In this document: piece after piece, positions 16,543-24,921 of the stretch
Layout: every line of letters starts with the position of its first letter
Position numbering within the stretch: the first letter of the stretch is position 1
Assembly: GCF_009876115.1 (NCBI RefSeq)
Contig: NZ_WWSY01000001.1
Span: 186,001 to 250,000, forward strand
Length of the DNA stretch: 64,000 nt
Direction of reading: 5' to 3'
Origin: Collinsella aerofaciens
GTDB taxonomy: Bacteria > Actinomycetota > Coriobacteriia > Coriobacteriales > Coriobacteriaceae
Made by a program: the position numbers and the translations under genes
Notes under the pieces: model-generated
Seen by the model: only the letters and a program-made list of their open reading frames with translations
What the model was told of the DNA's origin: nothing
Databases searched by the model: none

Positions 16543-17673
16543 CTAGCAATCGATGACGTGAAGGTCATGCGGCGTCTTGGTGAAGGGCTCGTAGCCGTTC
16601 TCGGTGACCACGCCGTAGTCCTCCAGACGCACGCCGCCCACGCCGGGCAGGTACACGCCGGGCTCCATGGTGATAACCGAGCCGACCTCGATGATGTTCT
16701 TGCTGCGGTTGAAGTTGGGCAGCTCATGGATGTCGATACCGACACCATGGCCCAGACCATGGTTGTAGTAATCGCCATAGCCGGCATCGCCGATAATCTT
16801 CTTGGAAAGCTTAAAAATGTCATTGCCCTCGACGCCCGGATGGATGGCGGCGACGCACTCCTCGTGCGTACGGCGCACGAGCGCGTACAGGTCGAGCTGT
16901 TCCTGCGTGGGCTCGCCCATCACGACGGTACGCGTCATATCGGAGCGATAGTCGCAGTAGCCCGCGCCGTAGTCCATCAGGACAAAGTCGCCCTTCTCGA
17001 TCACACGGTCGCTCGGAACGGCATGCGGGTTGGCGGTGTTGGGACCGCTCGCAACGATGGAGCCAAAGGCCAGGCTATCGGCGCCGTTGGCGAACATAAA
17101 ATTCTCGAGCTCGTTGCGAACCTGCTTCTCGGTCATACCAGGCTTAATAAAACCGAGCATGTGCTGGAAGGCGGCGTCGGTGATCGACTGTGCATGGCGC
17201 ATGAGCTCGATCTCCTCGGCATCCTTGATGGCGCGCATCTTGCGGATGTCGTCGTGCATCAGCGGCAACATGCAGGCGACGGAACGATCCTCCAAGCCAC
17301 GCTGGATACCCTGGTAGAAGTTGATCTGCATATCGTCCTCGACAGCGCAGACGCGGCACTTATTGACCGCGATCTTACCGGCGACCCAACCGGGGATGGT
17401 GCCCTCGTCCATGTCGTAGACCCAGGGGCTGCCGGCGGGCGTGTTCTCCTCAAAGCTGTTGAGGTAGCGCGAGTCGGTATGGAACAGGCACTGGTCAGCC
17501 GCAATAAACGCCGCGTGCGGGAACTCGAAGGTGTAATCGAAGACGCCCTTCACGCCCGTGAGCCAACGAAGATTGGCCTCGTCGCGCACCACGATAGCAT
17601 CGTAACCGCGCTCAGCCATCAGGGCACGGACACGCTCGATACGACCGGCAGGACCGGCAGCAAACTCAGACAT
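16543..17673 (-). CDS. M24-family Xaa-Pro aminopeptidase/dipeptidase
   Basis: 376 residues. Cytosolic peptidase that removes residues next to proline. A creatinase-like N-terminal domain (1-140) precedes the pita-bread catalytic domain. All five dinuclear-metal ligands are visible: Asp in VLMDYGAG, Asp in [10 protein letters not shown], His in [12 protein letters not shown], Glu in [10 protein letters not shown] and Glu in [10 protein letters not shown]. The start has AAAGGA 7 nt upstream. It lies directly upstream of efp, a common arrangement in Gram-positive genomes, but a terminator separates them. PepP versus PepQ type cannot be decided with confidence. Confidence 0.93.
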   Translation of the reverse strand: MSEFAAGPAGRIERVRALMAERGYDAIVVRDEANLRWLTGVKGVFDYTFEFPHAAFIAADQCLFHTDSRYLNSFEENTPAGSPWVYDMDEGTIPGWVAGKIAVNKCRVCAVEDDMQINFYQGIQRGLEDRSVACMLPLMHDDIRKMRAIKDAEEIELMRHAQSITDAAFQHMLGFIKPGMTEKQVRNELENFMFANGADSLAFGSIVASGPNTANPHAVPSDRVIEKGDFVLMDYGAGYCDYRSDMTRTVVMGEPTQEQLDLYALVRRTHEECVAAIHPGVEGNDIFKLSKKIIGDAGYGDYYNHGLGHGVGIDIHELPNFNRSKNIIEVGSVITMEPGVYLPGVGGVRLEDYGVVTENGYEPFTKTPHDLHVIDC

Positions 17674-17804
17674 GCAGATTCCTTTCTTGTTGTCTCAACG
17701 AAGACGGGACGGGCTCAATCAACGTACGGAATCGCATGCGATCCGCAACCGATTGGAAACCCGCCCCTCAACATGATACGAAAGACGATGAAAGTCAATA
17801 AATC

Positions 17805-18914
17805 TTAGAGAAGTTCTTTACGAGAAGCCAAGTAGGCGTGAGCATGGCGCTCAAGAACCTCGTCCTCAACGTTCGTTAGGCGAATGGCGCCGAGTGCCGC
17901 GGGCAGCGGCAGCATGCTGCGGTTTGAGCGCACGAACTGCTGCCTACGGAACTCCTCGATATATGCGGTAGGCTCCAGATCGAAGGCAAGTTCCTCGATA
18001 CCAAAGTCCTCCAAGCAGTCATCGACCTCAAAGACGTAATCGATATCGAAATCGCAGGCATCATGTGCTAGGCGCGCCTCAAAGCGCATGCCCTCGGACA
18101 ACAGCTGGTAGGCAGGGACCTGCGAAGCGGCATCGCCCAAGCAGGCGCGCAGGGTACACTCCCCCGTCTTGCCAAAATCGAGCGCATGGCGAGCGCTCGG
18201 GTTCGTGGCCATCAGTACGTCCTTGCGGGCAGTCTGAGACCATTGAACGGCATTGACGAGCGCGACCTCCTCACCCGCGAGAATCTCGGGGACGGTCTCA
18301 GTAAACTGATTCCAGCGGGACTTGCTGCTCGAAAGCATAGTGCCAACAAGTACTGCATAGCCGAGCTTGAGGTCCTCGGGGTCCGCCTCCCGAACAAGGT
18401 CGAGGTCACACACGACCAGGCCCGGTTCGGGACGGAACGCGATAGCGGGAAGCGCATTCGCCGACGAAGCGACGAGCGGCTTCATGGTCGTCGCGACCGT
18501 GAGCATGGCATCGAACGTCGTCGGCAGCAGCGCGCACTCGGTTCGGACACACCACTGGTTGGCGCACCAGCTAACAACCGAGCAGGTTGCGGCATCGCCA
18601 ACGGCGACAACCAGATCGTCGCAGGTAATGCCGTGGGCAGACAGGGCGCCAAAGATAGCATCGGCATCGGCCAGCGTGGCACCAGCAGGCGAAACCTCGA
18701 GAGGGAGCTGTGACATGACAAAACCGGCATCAACCAGCGCATGCTCGATGACCTCGCCTAAACGCTCTGACGTGGCGGTGTTCCAAACCACCATCGCACG
18801 CTTAGGCTTGCCCACAGCCGAGGCAAACATGCGCGACAGCTCCTCGAACGCCCCCAATCCGACGCGGACATCGACACTGCGGTTTTGGAAATTGATAAGT
18901 TGACGGCGAATCAT
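17805..18914 (-). CDS. 3-dehydroquinate synthase-like protein, probably inactive
   Basis: 369 residues, placed immediately after aroK with a 4-bp ATGA overlap, the usual AroB position. The overall AroB pattern is recognisable: DLVVAVGD (residues 100-107) for the NAD-binding loop, LLPTTFDAML for the VPTTLL segment, and ALDFGKT (244-250) for the NLGHT segment. The active site is not conserved. The glycine-rich GGGVVGD is VAVGDAA; the VGGKT lysine loop is missing; the zinc His of GHTFGHA is replaced (FGKTGE), the zinc His of HGEAV is replaced (LSEGM), and no Glu stands at the third ligand position (LKLGYAVL). The reading frame is intact, so this is a conserved-length pseudoenzyme candidate rather than a decayed gene. 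Confidence 0.75.
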   Translation of the reverse strand: MIRRQLINFQNRSVDVRVGLGAFEELSRMFASAVGKPKRAMVVWNTATSERLGEVIEHALVDAGFVMSQLPLEVSPAGATLADADAIFGALSAHGITCDDLVVAVGDAATCSVVSWCANQWCVRTECALLPTTFDAMLTVATTMKPLVASSANALPAIAFRPEPGLVVCDLDLVREADPEDLKLGYAVLVGTMLSSSKSRWNQFTETVPEILAGEEVALVNAVQWSQTARKDVLMATNPSARHALDFGKTGECTLRACLGDAASQVPAYQLLSEGMRFEARLAHDACDFDIDYVFEVDDCLEDFGIEELAFDLEPTAYIEEFRRQQFVRSNRSMLPLPAALGAIRLTNVEDEVLERHAHAYLASRKELL

Positions 18915-19444
18915 AGCAGTCCACGCTCCAAAAGCATCTCGGCACAAAGGTAGGAAACGTCCTCGAAGGACTTGTTGCGAATATCAAGGGTAATATCGGC
19001 CGCCTGGCGATACAGCGGACGGCGATGCTCAAACAGGCGCGCAGCGTGCTCGGGCGAGCGGAAATCGGGCCGGGTATCGGAGCGACGAATCTGGCGCAAC
19101 GAGTCCTCAAAGTCGCCTTCGAGGTACACGCATGTACCCATCTCGTGCATCAGCTCAATGTTCACCGGCGTCTCGACGATGCCGCCCCCGCACGATACCA
19201 GCAGGCTGCGCTCGCTTTGAAGCGAACGGAGTGCCGAGGTCTCGAGCTCGCGAAAACGATCCTCGCCCTCGGTCTCAAATATCTCGGTCACCGACTTGCC
19301 GCATCGACGCACAACCAAGCGATCGGTATCGATAAAACGCCGCTTGAACATAGTGCCCACATTGCGCGCAAGCGTCGACTTGCCCGCGCCCAAAAAGCCG
19401 ATAAAGAAGATATGGTCGCAGCCGTGTTTGATGTGCTGGGACAT
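18911..19444 (-). CDS. aroK: Shikimate kinase
   Basis: 177 residues. Phosphorylates shikimate in the aromatic amino acid pathway. Walker A GFLGAGKST is at residues 16-24, the shikimate-binding DTD and FRELE arginine follow, GGG is at about 86 and the lid/adenine-binding region ends in EHRRPLYRQAAD. The lid arginine context is RPDF where RPLL is usual, a minor change. It lies 8 nt after the YqeG gene start region in the same orientation and overlaps the AroB-like gene. No other shikimate pathway gene is present in the window. Confidence 0.9.
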   Translation of the reverse strand: MSQHIKHGCDHIFFIGFLGAGKSTLARNVGTMFKRRFIDTDRLVVRRCGKSVTEIFETEGEDRFRELETSALRSLQSERSLLVSCGGGIVETPVNIELMHEMGTCVYLEGDFEDSLRQIRRSDTRPDFRSPEHAARLFEHRRPLYRQAADITLDIRNKSFEDVSYLCAEMLLERGLL

Positions 19445-19452
19445 GGCGAAAC

Positions 19453-19950
19453 CTATTCCTCGCAGGGAAGGTCGCGCAGGGCCCGGCGCTCAAAGATACG
19501 GAAGATCTGCGTGTACCACAGGTCCTGGGTTGCCTGCGGCTTGACCAGAATAGTGTCAACGCCGGCAAAGTTACCGCTCCACACGTCCGTGTACAGCTGA
19601 TCGCCGATCAGCACCGCCTCGTCTGCCGTGGCGCCGAGGCGCTTAAGACCCGCCTTCAAGGCAAACGGGGCGGGCTTCATGGCGTGGCTGATGGCCTCGA
19701 GTCCCAGCTCGCGTGCAGAGCTCATGACCTGATCGCGATGCCAGTTGTTGGACACCATGCACAGCTTAAAGCCTTTGGCGCGGGCGGTATCGAGCCAAGC
19801 GGAAACCGCGGCGGGAACCTGCTCGGTGTCGCGCGGAACCAGGGTGTTATCGCGATCGAGCAGAATGGCGCGTTTGCCGTCGGCCCACAGGGTATCAAGG
19901 TCGATGCGATCGACCGAGGCAACGTATCGTTTGGGGCTAAATATCCTCAT
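19453..19950 (-). CDS. YqeG-family HAD phosphatase
   Basis: 165 residues. HAD-superfamily phosphatase of the YqeG (IIIA subfamily) type. Motif I is LLDRDNTLVP near residue 30, motif II is CMVSNNW, motif III Lys is in AMKPAPFALKAGL, and motif IV is VLIGDQLYTDVWSGN. In the family, substrates such as phosphatidylglycerophosphate are documented in some members; here the substrate is unknown. The start at 19950 lies 1 nt after the mltG stop, implying coupling; the open frame continues upstream only as an out-of-phase shadow of mltG. aroK follows after 8 nt, as is frequent for YqeG-AroE/AroK neighbourhoods. Confidence 0.88.
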   Translation of the reverse strand: MRIFSPKRYVASVDRIDLDTLWADGKRAILLDRDNTLVPRDTEQVPAAVSAWLDTARAKGFKLCMVSNNWHRDQVMSSARELGLEAISHAMKPAPFALKAGLKRLGATADEAVLIGDQLYTDVWSGNFAGVDTILVKPQATQDLWYTQIFRIFERRALRDLPCEE

Positions 19951-19951
19951 G

Positions 19952-21385
19952 CTAATTCCAAGACTGTTGATGCTCTTCGTAGGTTTGCGAGAAGTACTCC
20001 TCGTCCTGCGTAATGTAGAAATACAGGTCATCGGAGTCGGTCGGCTCAAGCGTGGCCTTGAGTGCCTCGAGCGACGGAGAGCAGATGGGCGTGGGTGGCA
20101 GGCCCTCGTGCTTATAGGTGTTATAGGGGCTATCGCTCTGCAGGTCGTCGGCGGTAACCTCGCCACCGGTGACATACATCATGGTCGCATCGCTGTTGAG
20201 ATAGCGCAGACCGTCGAGCTTGCCGGCAAGGCGGTTGTAGAAAACCGAGGCCACGTGCGCACGTTGATCGGCGTTGAGGCCCTCGCGCTCAACGATAGAG
20301 GCCAAGTTGACGATGTCGTAGTCGGACATCTCCACACCGTAGCGCTCCTTGATCTTGGCTTCGCAGCTCGCAAAGTCAAGCGACTTGTACTCGGTCTTAA
20401 ACTGATCGAGCATGGCGCGAATCACGTCATCGGCCGTCGGCGAATCACCCAACGAATAGGTCTTGGGGAACAAGAAACCCTCGAGCGAGTCGTTGGCGGC
20501 GCCCTTAAGGAAGCTATAGTCGTCCACATAGTTGGAGGCCTTGGCCTGGTTGAGGAAGTCTTCCTTAGAGATGCTGTCGTAGGCCTGGGCCACGCGGTCG
20601 GCGACTTGATCGACTGTCAGACCCTCAGGGATAGTCAGCGCATTGGAGCCCGCGTTGGGGCCTTCCATGAGCTGCTGAACAACCTTGGTCGCATCCATGA
20701 GTGTGGTGAACGAGTAGGTGCCAGGCTTAAGCGACATATCGGCGTTAAGCTTTTTCACCGCCGCGTAGTAATCCTTGGGATTTTCGACGATATGGTTCTC
20801 GGAGAGAATCGAGGCGATCGTATCGCCCGAAGCACCGTCGGGAATGGTCACCGTAACTTGCTGGCTAGCAGCGACTTTCGCATCCTCACCGGCAAAGAAG
20901 CCCTTAACGGCAGGTACGACAAAGAAAGCGATAGTAGCAAGCGCGATTACGGCCACCACAACGCCGATGATCATAGGAACCGGAGAACTCTTCTTTTGAG
21001 CACCGCGACGAGCATGCGTGTTGTAGCTCGAGCGAGTCGCCGGAGCAACGCCATGCGAACCGCGAGCGTGATGCGAATGCGATTGGGGGGCCTGCGTTCG
21101 CTGGGTAGGTGCCTGTTGCTTAAAGCGAGCACCGCCTGCAGGCTGAGCCGAACGAGCAGTGGGCTGCTGAGCCGCGTGAGAAGCCGGATACTGAACCGAA
21201 CGAGCAGAAGGCTGCTGACCCGTCCGTTGAACAGGTTGGGCCGAACGAGAGGAGGACTGCACCGGGCGCGCGGCAGACTGAGCTGCGCGCTGGGTCGGCT
21301 GTGCCGGACGCTGGCCAGGCTGGGCAGGGCGCGACGCCGGCTGACGTGTACGATTCGGCTGGCGCGGATCGGGAGCGCTAGGCAT
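19952..21385 (-). CDS. mltG: Endolytic peptidoglycan transglycosylase MltG
   Basis: 477 residues. Cleaves nascent peptidoglycan strands to release them at the membrane. The first 135 residues are a basic Pro/Gln/Ala/Arg/Ser-rich low-complexity cytosolic region with repeated ARSAQP- and RPAQP-like units. One membrane segment follows (about 140-165), then a LysM-like region and the YceG catalytic domain; the catalytic Glu lies in LASIVEREG, and FLFPKTYSL and LPPTPICSPS are family landmarks. GAGGAGG stands 6 nt before the ATG, which overlaps the ruvX 3' end by 8 bp. The long disordered tail is unusual relative to Proteobacterial MltG but occurs in actinobacteria. Confidence 0.92.
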   Translation of the reverse strand: MPSAPDPRQPNRTRQPASRPAQPGQRPAQPTQRAAQSAARPVQSSSRSAQPVQRTGQQPSARSVQYPASHAAQQPTARSAQPAGGARFKQQAPTQRTQAPQSHSHHARGSHGVAPATRSSYNTHARRGAQKKSSPVPMIIGVVVAVIALATIAFFVVPAVKGFFAGEDAKVAASQQVTVTIPDGASGDTIASILSENHIVENPKDYYAAVKKLNADMSLKPGTYSFTTLMDATKVVQQLMEGPNAGSNALTIPEGLTVDQVADRVAQAYDSISKEDFLNQAKASNYVDDYSFLKGAANDSLEGFLFPKTYSLGDSPTADDVIRAMLDQFKTEYKSLDFASCEAKIKERYGVEMSDYDIVNLASIVEREGLNADQRAHVASVFYNRLAGKLDGLRYLNSDATMMYVTGGEVTADDLQSDSPYNTYKHEGLPPTPICSPSLEALKATLEPTDSDDLYFYITQDEEYFSQTYEEHQQSWN

Positions 21386-21806
21386 GCGAAACCTCCTCGT
21401 TTTTACGATCAAGCCACGTCTGCAAAAACAGGCTGGCGGCAATCATGTCAATCTTGCCCCTCATCTGCTTTTCGTTGAGGCCCTGCTCGCGCAGGATACG
21501 CTTTGCCTCTTGCGAGGACAGGCGCTCGTCCTCAAACTCCAACGGAAGATCGAGCTCGTCGGCAATCTTTTGGGCCACGGCGGCAACGCGCTCGGCCTGG
21601 GGACCGGGCTCACCGGCCATGGTCAGGGGACGCCCACTTACCAGGAAATCGGGCTCATAGTCCTCAACCAGGTAGCGGAACGTCTTAGCCATACCGGTGA
21701 CCTCTGCAGCCGGGAGCACCTTGACAGGCATCGCCATCTTGCCATCACGGCTCGAGACGGCGATACCGATCCTGGTCTCCCCTATGTCCAGCGCAAGCGC
21801 GACCAC
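21378..21806 (-). CDS. ruvX: Holliday junction resolvase-like YqgF/RuvX
   Basis: 142 residues with GTG start. RNase H-fold nuclease family implicated in 16S pre-rRNA 5' end processing and Holliday junction resolution. The first catalytic Asp is in LALDIGETRIGIA, the Glu in FEDERLSSQEA and the last Asp in GKIDMIAASLFLQTWLD. The order alaS-ruvX-mltG is conserved in many Gram-positive genomes. It starts 17 nt after alaS. Confidence 0.93.
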   Translation of the reverse strand: MVALALDIGETRIGIAVSSRDGKMAMPVKVLPAAEVTGMAKTFRYLVEDYEPDFLVSGRPLTMAGEPGPQAERVAAVAQKIADELDLPLEFEDERLSSQEAKRILREQGLNEKQMRGKIDMIAASLFLQTWLDRKNEEVSHA

Positions 21807-21823
21807 AGCGACTACCTAGATTC

Positions 21824-24481
21824 TTAGGCGCCGAGCGCGGTCTTAGCGGCCGCGAGGGCATCGGCGATGCCGGCGGCGTTCTTGCCACCGGCCTGGGCCA
21901 TGTTGGGACGGCCGCCACCGCGACCGTCGACCAGGCCCGCGATCTGCTTGATCACGTTGCCGGCGTGGAAACCGGCCTTGACAGCGTCATCAGAGCCGGC
22001 GGCGAGCAGGGCCGGGGTGCCCTTCTCGGTCACGCTGGCGACGACGCAGGCGACAGGACCGGCGACCTTCTGGTGCACGGTATCCCAGACGTTGCGCAGG
22101 TCGGCAGCCTCAAGGCCCTGGAGCTCAGCGACGACGAGCTTGTAGCCGTCGAGCTCGACGGCGCCCTCGATGGCGCTGGAGATAGCGTCGGAGGAGCCAC
22201 CGGTCAGCGCCTTCTTGAGCTTGTTGGAAGTCTCGCGCAGCTCGGCCTGCAGGTTCTCCACGCGGGCGGGAACCTCATCCACGCGGCACTTGAGCGCAGC
22301 AGCGGCGGCGTCGACGAGCGCCAGACGGTCGGCCATGTAGTCGAGAGCACCCTTAGAGGTCACGGCCTCAATGCGGCGGACGTTGGAGCCCGTAGAGGAC
22401 TCGGAAATGATCTTGAACAGGCCGATCTCGGCGGTGTTGGCGGCATGGGTGCCACCGCAGAGCTCACGGGAGAACGGCTGGTCCTCGGCGCCCACGGAGA
22501 CAACGCGGACGACGTCGCCATACTTCTCGCCAAACAGGGCGACAGCACCGGCGGCCTTGGCCTCGTCGATGCCCATGACGCGGGTCACGACCGGCTTGGA
22601 GGCGAAGATCTGCTGGTTGACCAGGTCCTCGACAGCCTTGAGCTGCTCGGAGGACAGGGCCTCGAAGTGCGTGAAGTCAAAGCGCAGGTGCTCGGGCGTC
22701 ACCAGCGAGCCAGCCTGGGAGACATGCTCGCCCAGGACCTGCTTAAGCGCAGCGTCGAGCAGGTGGGTGGCGGTGTGGTTACGGCGCAGGAAACCACGGC
22801 GCTCGGCGTCGAGCGCGGCGGTCACGGTAGCACCGACGGTCAATGTGCCCTCGGCAACGTGGGCGACGTGAGCATACAGGCCATTGTGGTTCTTGGTATC
22901 GGAAACGGTCAGCGCAACGCCCTCGGCGAAAAGCTCGCCGGCATCGCCCTGCTGGCCACCCATCTCGGCGTAGAACGGGGTGCGGTCGAGCACGACCTCG
23001 ACGTCCTCGCCCGCAGCGGCGGACTCGACGGACTCACCGTTGCGAACGATAGCGACAACTTTGGCATCCTCGATCACATCGTTGTCATAGCCGTCGAACT
23101 CGGTCGCAGCGACCTTGTCCGAAAGCTCGACCCACACGTCGTTGAAGCTGCCCCAGGCGTCGCCCTTGGCATTGGCGCGGGCGCGGGCCTTCTGGTCCTC
23201 CATGCAGGCGGTGAAGCCATCCATGTCGACGTCGTGGCCAGCGGTGCCGGCGATCTCGACGGTCAGGTCGATGGGGAAACCAAAGGTGTCGTGCAGCTTA
23301 AAGGCAACATCGCCCGGAAGCACAGCGCCCTCGGCAAGCGCTGCCAGGGCCTCATCCAGGTAGACGCGACCGTTGTCGAGCGTCGTGGAGAAGCGCTCCT
23401 CCTCGGAAGCGACGATACCCTTGACGAGCGCGACGTTCTTGAGCAGCTCGGGATAGGACTCGCCCATCTGAGTGTTGACCTCGTCGATAAACTTGGTCAG
23501 GAAGGCGCCCTCGATGCCCAGCAGACGACCGTGGAACACGGCACGGCGGAGCAGGCGGCGAAGGACGTACTCGCGACCCTCGTTACCGGGCAGGATGCCA
23601 TCGGAGATCATAAAGTCGACGGCACGGGAGTGGTCGGCGATGATGCGCAGGGAGCGGCTGGCACCGGAATAATCGTCGGCGTCATAGGTCTTGCCGCTGA
23701 TCTTCTCGCCCAGCTTGATGAGGTGCTGCATCAGATCGCCGTCGTAGTTAGCGGTCTTGTGCTGCATGATGGCGGCCATGCGCTCCAGACCCATGCCCGT
23801 ATCGAGGTTGCGGTGCGGCAGCTCCGGCATGGAGCCATCCTCCTGGCGGTCGTACTGGGTAAACACGAGGTTCCAGAACTCAAGGAAGCGATCGCAGTCG
23901 CAGCCAGGCTTGCAGTCGGGGCTGCCGCAACCGACCTCCTCGCCCATGTCAAAGTAGATCTCGGAGCACGGACCGCAGGGGCCGGTGGGGCCAGCAGCCC
24001 AGAAGTTGTCGTCCTCGCCCAGACGCGAGATGTGATCCTCGGCAACGCCCAGGGAGCGCCACACGTCATGGGTCTCGTCGTCCTCGGTAAAGACGGTGAA
24101 GTACAGACGGTCGAGCGGCAGCTTGAACTCCTTGGTGATGAGCTCAAAGGCCCAAGCGCAGGCCTGCTGCTTGGAGACGCCACCAAAGGAGAAGTCGCCG
24201 AGCATCTCAAAGAAGGACAGGTGACGGCCGTCCTCGCCGATGCAATCGATGTCGTTGGTGCGGACGCACTTCTGGCAGGAGATTGCGCCGATCTCCTTCA
24301 TGGTCTTCTTGCCCTGGTAGTACTCCTTAAACTGGTTCATACCGGCGTTGGCAAGCAGCAGCGAAGGGTCGTCGGGGACGAGGGACGAAGAAGGATAGAG
24401 CTTAAGACCGCGCTCCTCAAAGAAGTTGAGGAACTTAGAGCGGATCTCGGCCGTAGTCATTGACGGGTAGTCAGCACTCAT
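21824..24481 (-). CDS. alaS: Alanyl-tRNA synthetase
   Basis: 885 residues, full length. Class II synthetase with editing domain. The N-terminal catalytic core shows LANAGMNQFKEYY and CGPCSEIYFDMG; the editing domain has the zinc motif HTATHLLDAAL and CGGTHAANT; the C-terminal Ala-rich region ends with the glycine-rich GGGRPNMAQAGG of the C-Ala domain. The start at 24481 fits GAGGAG 9 nt upstream, and the preceding in-frame codons to 24571 lack homology. Its upstream neighbour is the oppositely oriented small membrane protein, so it has its own promoter. Confidence 0.97.
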   Translation of the reverse strand: MSADYPSMTTAEIRSKFLNFFEERGLKLYPSSSLVPDDPSLLLANAGMNQFKEYYQGKKTMKEIGAISCQKCVRTNDIDCIGEDGRHLSFFEMLGDFSFGGVSKQQACAWAFELITKEFKLPLDRLYFTVFTEDDETHDVWRSLGVAEDHISRLGEDDNFWAAGPTGPCGPCSEIYFDMGEEVGCGSPDCKPGCDCDRFLEFWNLVFTQYDRQEDGSMPELPHRNLDTGMGLERMAAIMQHKTANYDGDLMQHLIKLGEKISGKTYDADDYSGASRSLRIIADHSRAVDFMISDGILPGNEGREYVLRRLLRRAVFHGRLLGIEGAFLTKFIDEVNTQMGESYPELLKNVALVKGIVASEEERFSTTLDNGRVYLDEALAALAEGAVLPGDVAFKLHDTFGFPIDLTVEIAGTAGHDVDMDGFTACMEDQKARARANAKGDAWGSFNDVWVELSDKVAATEFDGYDNDVIEDAKVVAIVRNGESVESAAAGEDVEVVLDRTPFYAEMGGQQGDAGELFAEGVALTVSDTKNHNGLYAHVAHVAEGTLTVGATVTAALDAERRGFLRRNHTATHLLDAALKQVLGEHVSQAGSLVTPEHLRFDFTHFEALSSEQLKAVEDLVNQQIFASKPVVTRVMGIDEAKAAGAVALFGEKYGDVVRVVSVGAEDQPFSRELCGGTHAANTAEIGLFKIISESSTGSNVRRIEAVTSKGALDYMADRLALVDAAAAALKCRVDEVPARVENLQAELRETSNKLKKALTGGSSDAISSAIEGAVELDGYKLVVAELQGLEAADLRNVWDTVHQKVAGPVACVVASVTEKGTPALLAAGSDDAVKAGFHAGNVIKQIAGLVDGRGGGRPNMAQAGGKNAAGIADALAAAKTALGA

Positions 24482-24620
24482 AGAGGGAATCTCCTCGGTT
24501 TCACATCGAAACAGTTCAAACGTAACGATATTACCATCCCACCGCGCCTGTGCAAAAAAGAGGGCCGCCAAACAGCGACCCTACAGCGAAAGTGCACGTT
24601 ATTTAGTACTGTGCGATCCT

Positions 24621-24649
24621 TTGAAAAAGGGCTGCTGTAGAATTACATA
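24621..24649 (+). promoter_or_regulatory. Weak promoter candidate for the small membrane protein
   Basis: TTGAAA (24621-24626) and TACATA (24644-24649) are separated by 17 nt, about 30 bp before the ribosome site. The -10 match is poor. Confidence 0.3.
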
Positions 24650-24675
24650 TAAGAGTCACCCGGAAGGAGCGATCG

Positions 24676-24915
24676 ATGAAAAGCAAACGATTTTTCCTCA
24701 ATGCACTTCTGTTAGCGGCACTTTTAACGCTTTTGGCTTTCACCTGCTGGTACGCAAACCAACCAGCATTTGGCTACGTGTTGTATGCAGTAATGTCCGG
24801 CGATAAGGCTTATTACACTCTACGTGCAATTGACGTTCTCTTTTTCTATGTTGCCGGCCCCTTATCAATCGCTCTGCTCGCGTTTCTTGTCATTTACAAC
24901 TTCAAGAAACGTTAA
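24676..24915 (+). CDS. Small two-TM membrane protein, unknown
   Basis: 79 residues, no family recognised. The N-terminus is basic (MKSKRFF) and leads into a hydrophobic segment (about 6-26); a polar centre with YANQPAFGY and SGDKAYYTLR follows, then a second hydrophobic segment (about 52-73) and a basic end FKKR. GGAAGGAG 8 nt upstream of the ATG makes translation credible. It is the only plus-strand gene between 11.2 and 37.9 kb and is less GC-rich than its neighbours, which suggests recent acquisition. It could be an immunity-type or envelope peptide; nothing in the sequence decides this. Confidence 0.65.
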   Translation: MKSKRFFLNALLLAALLTLLAFTCWYANQPAFGYVLYAVMSGDKAYYTLRAIDVLFFYVAGPLSIALLAFLVIYNFKKR

Positions 24916-24921
24916 TAGGAC

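Noticed and set aside
21965..24463. 832-codon open plus-strand frame
   Set aside because: Antisense of alaS.
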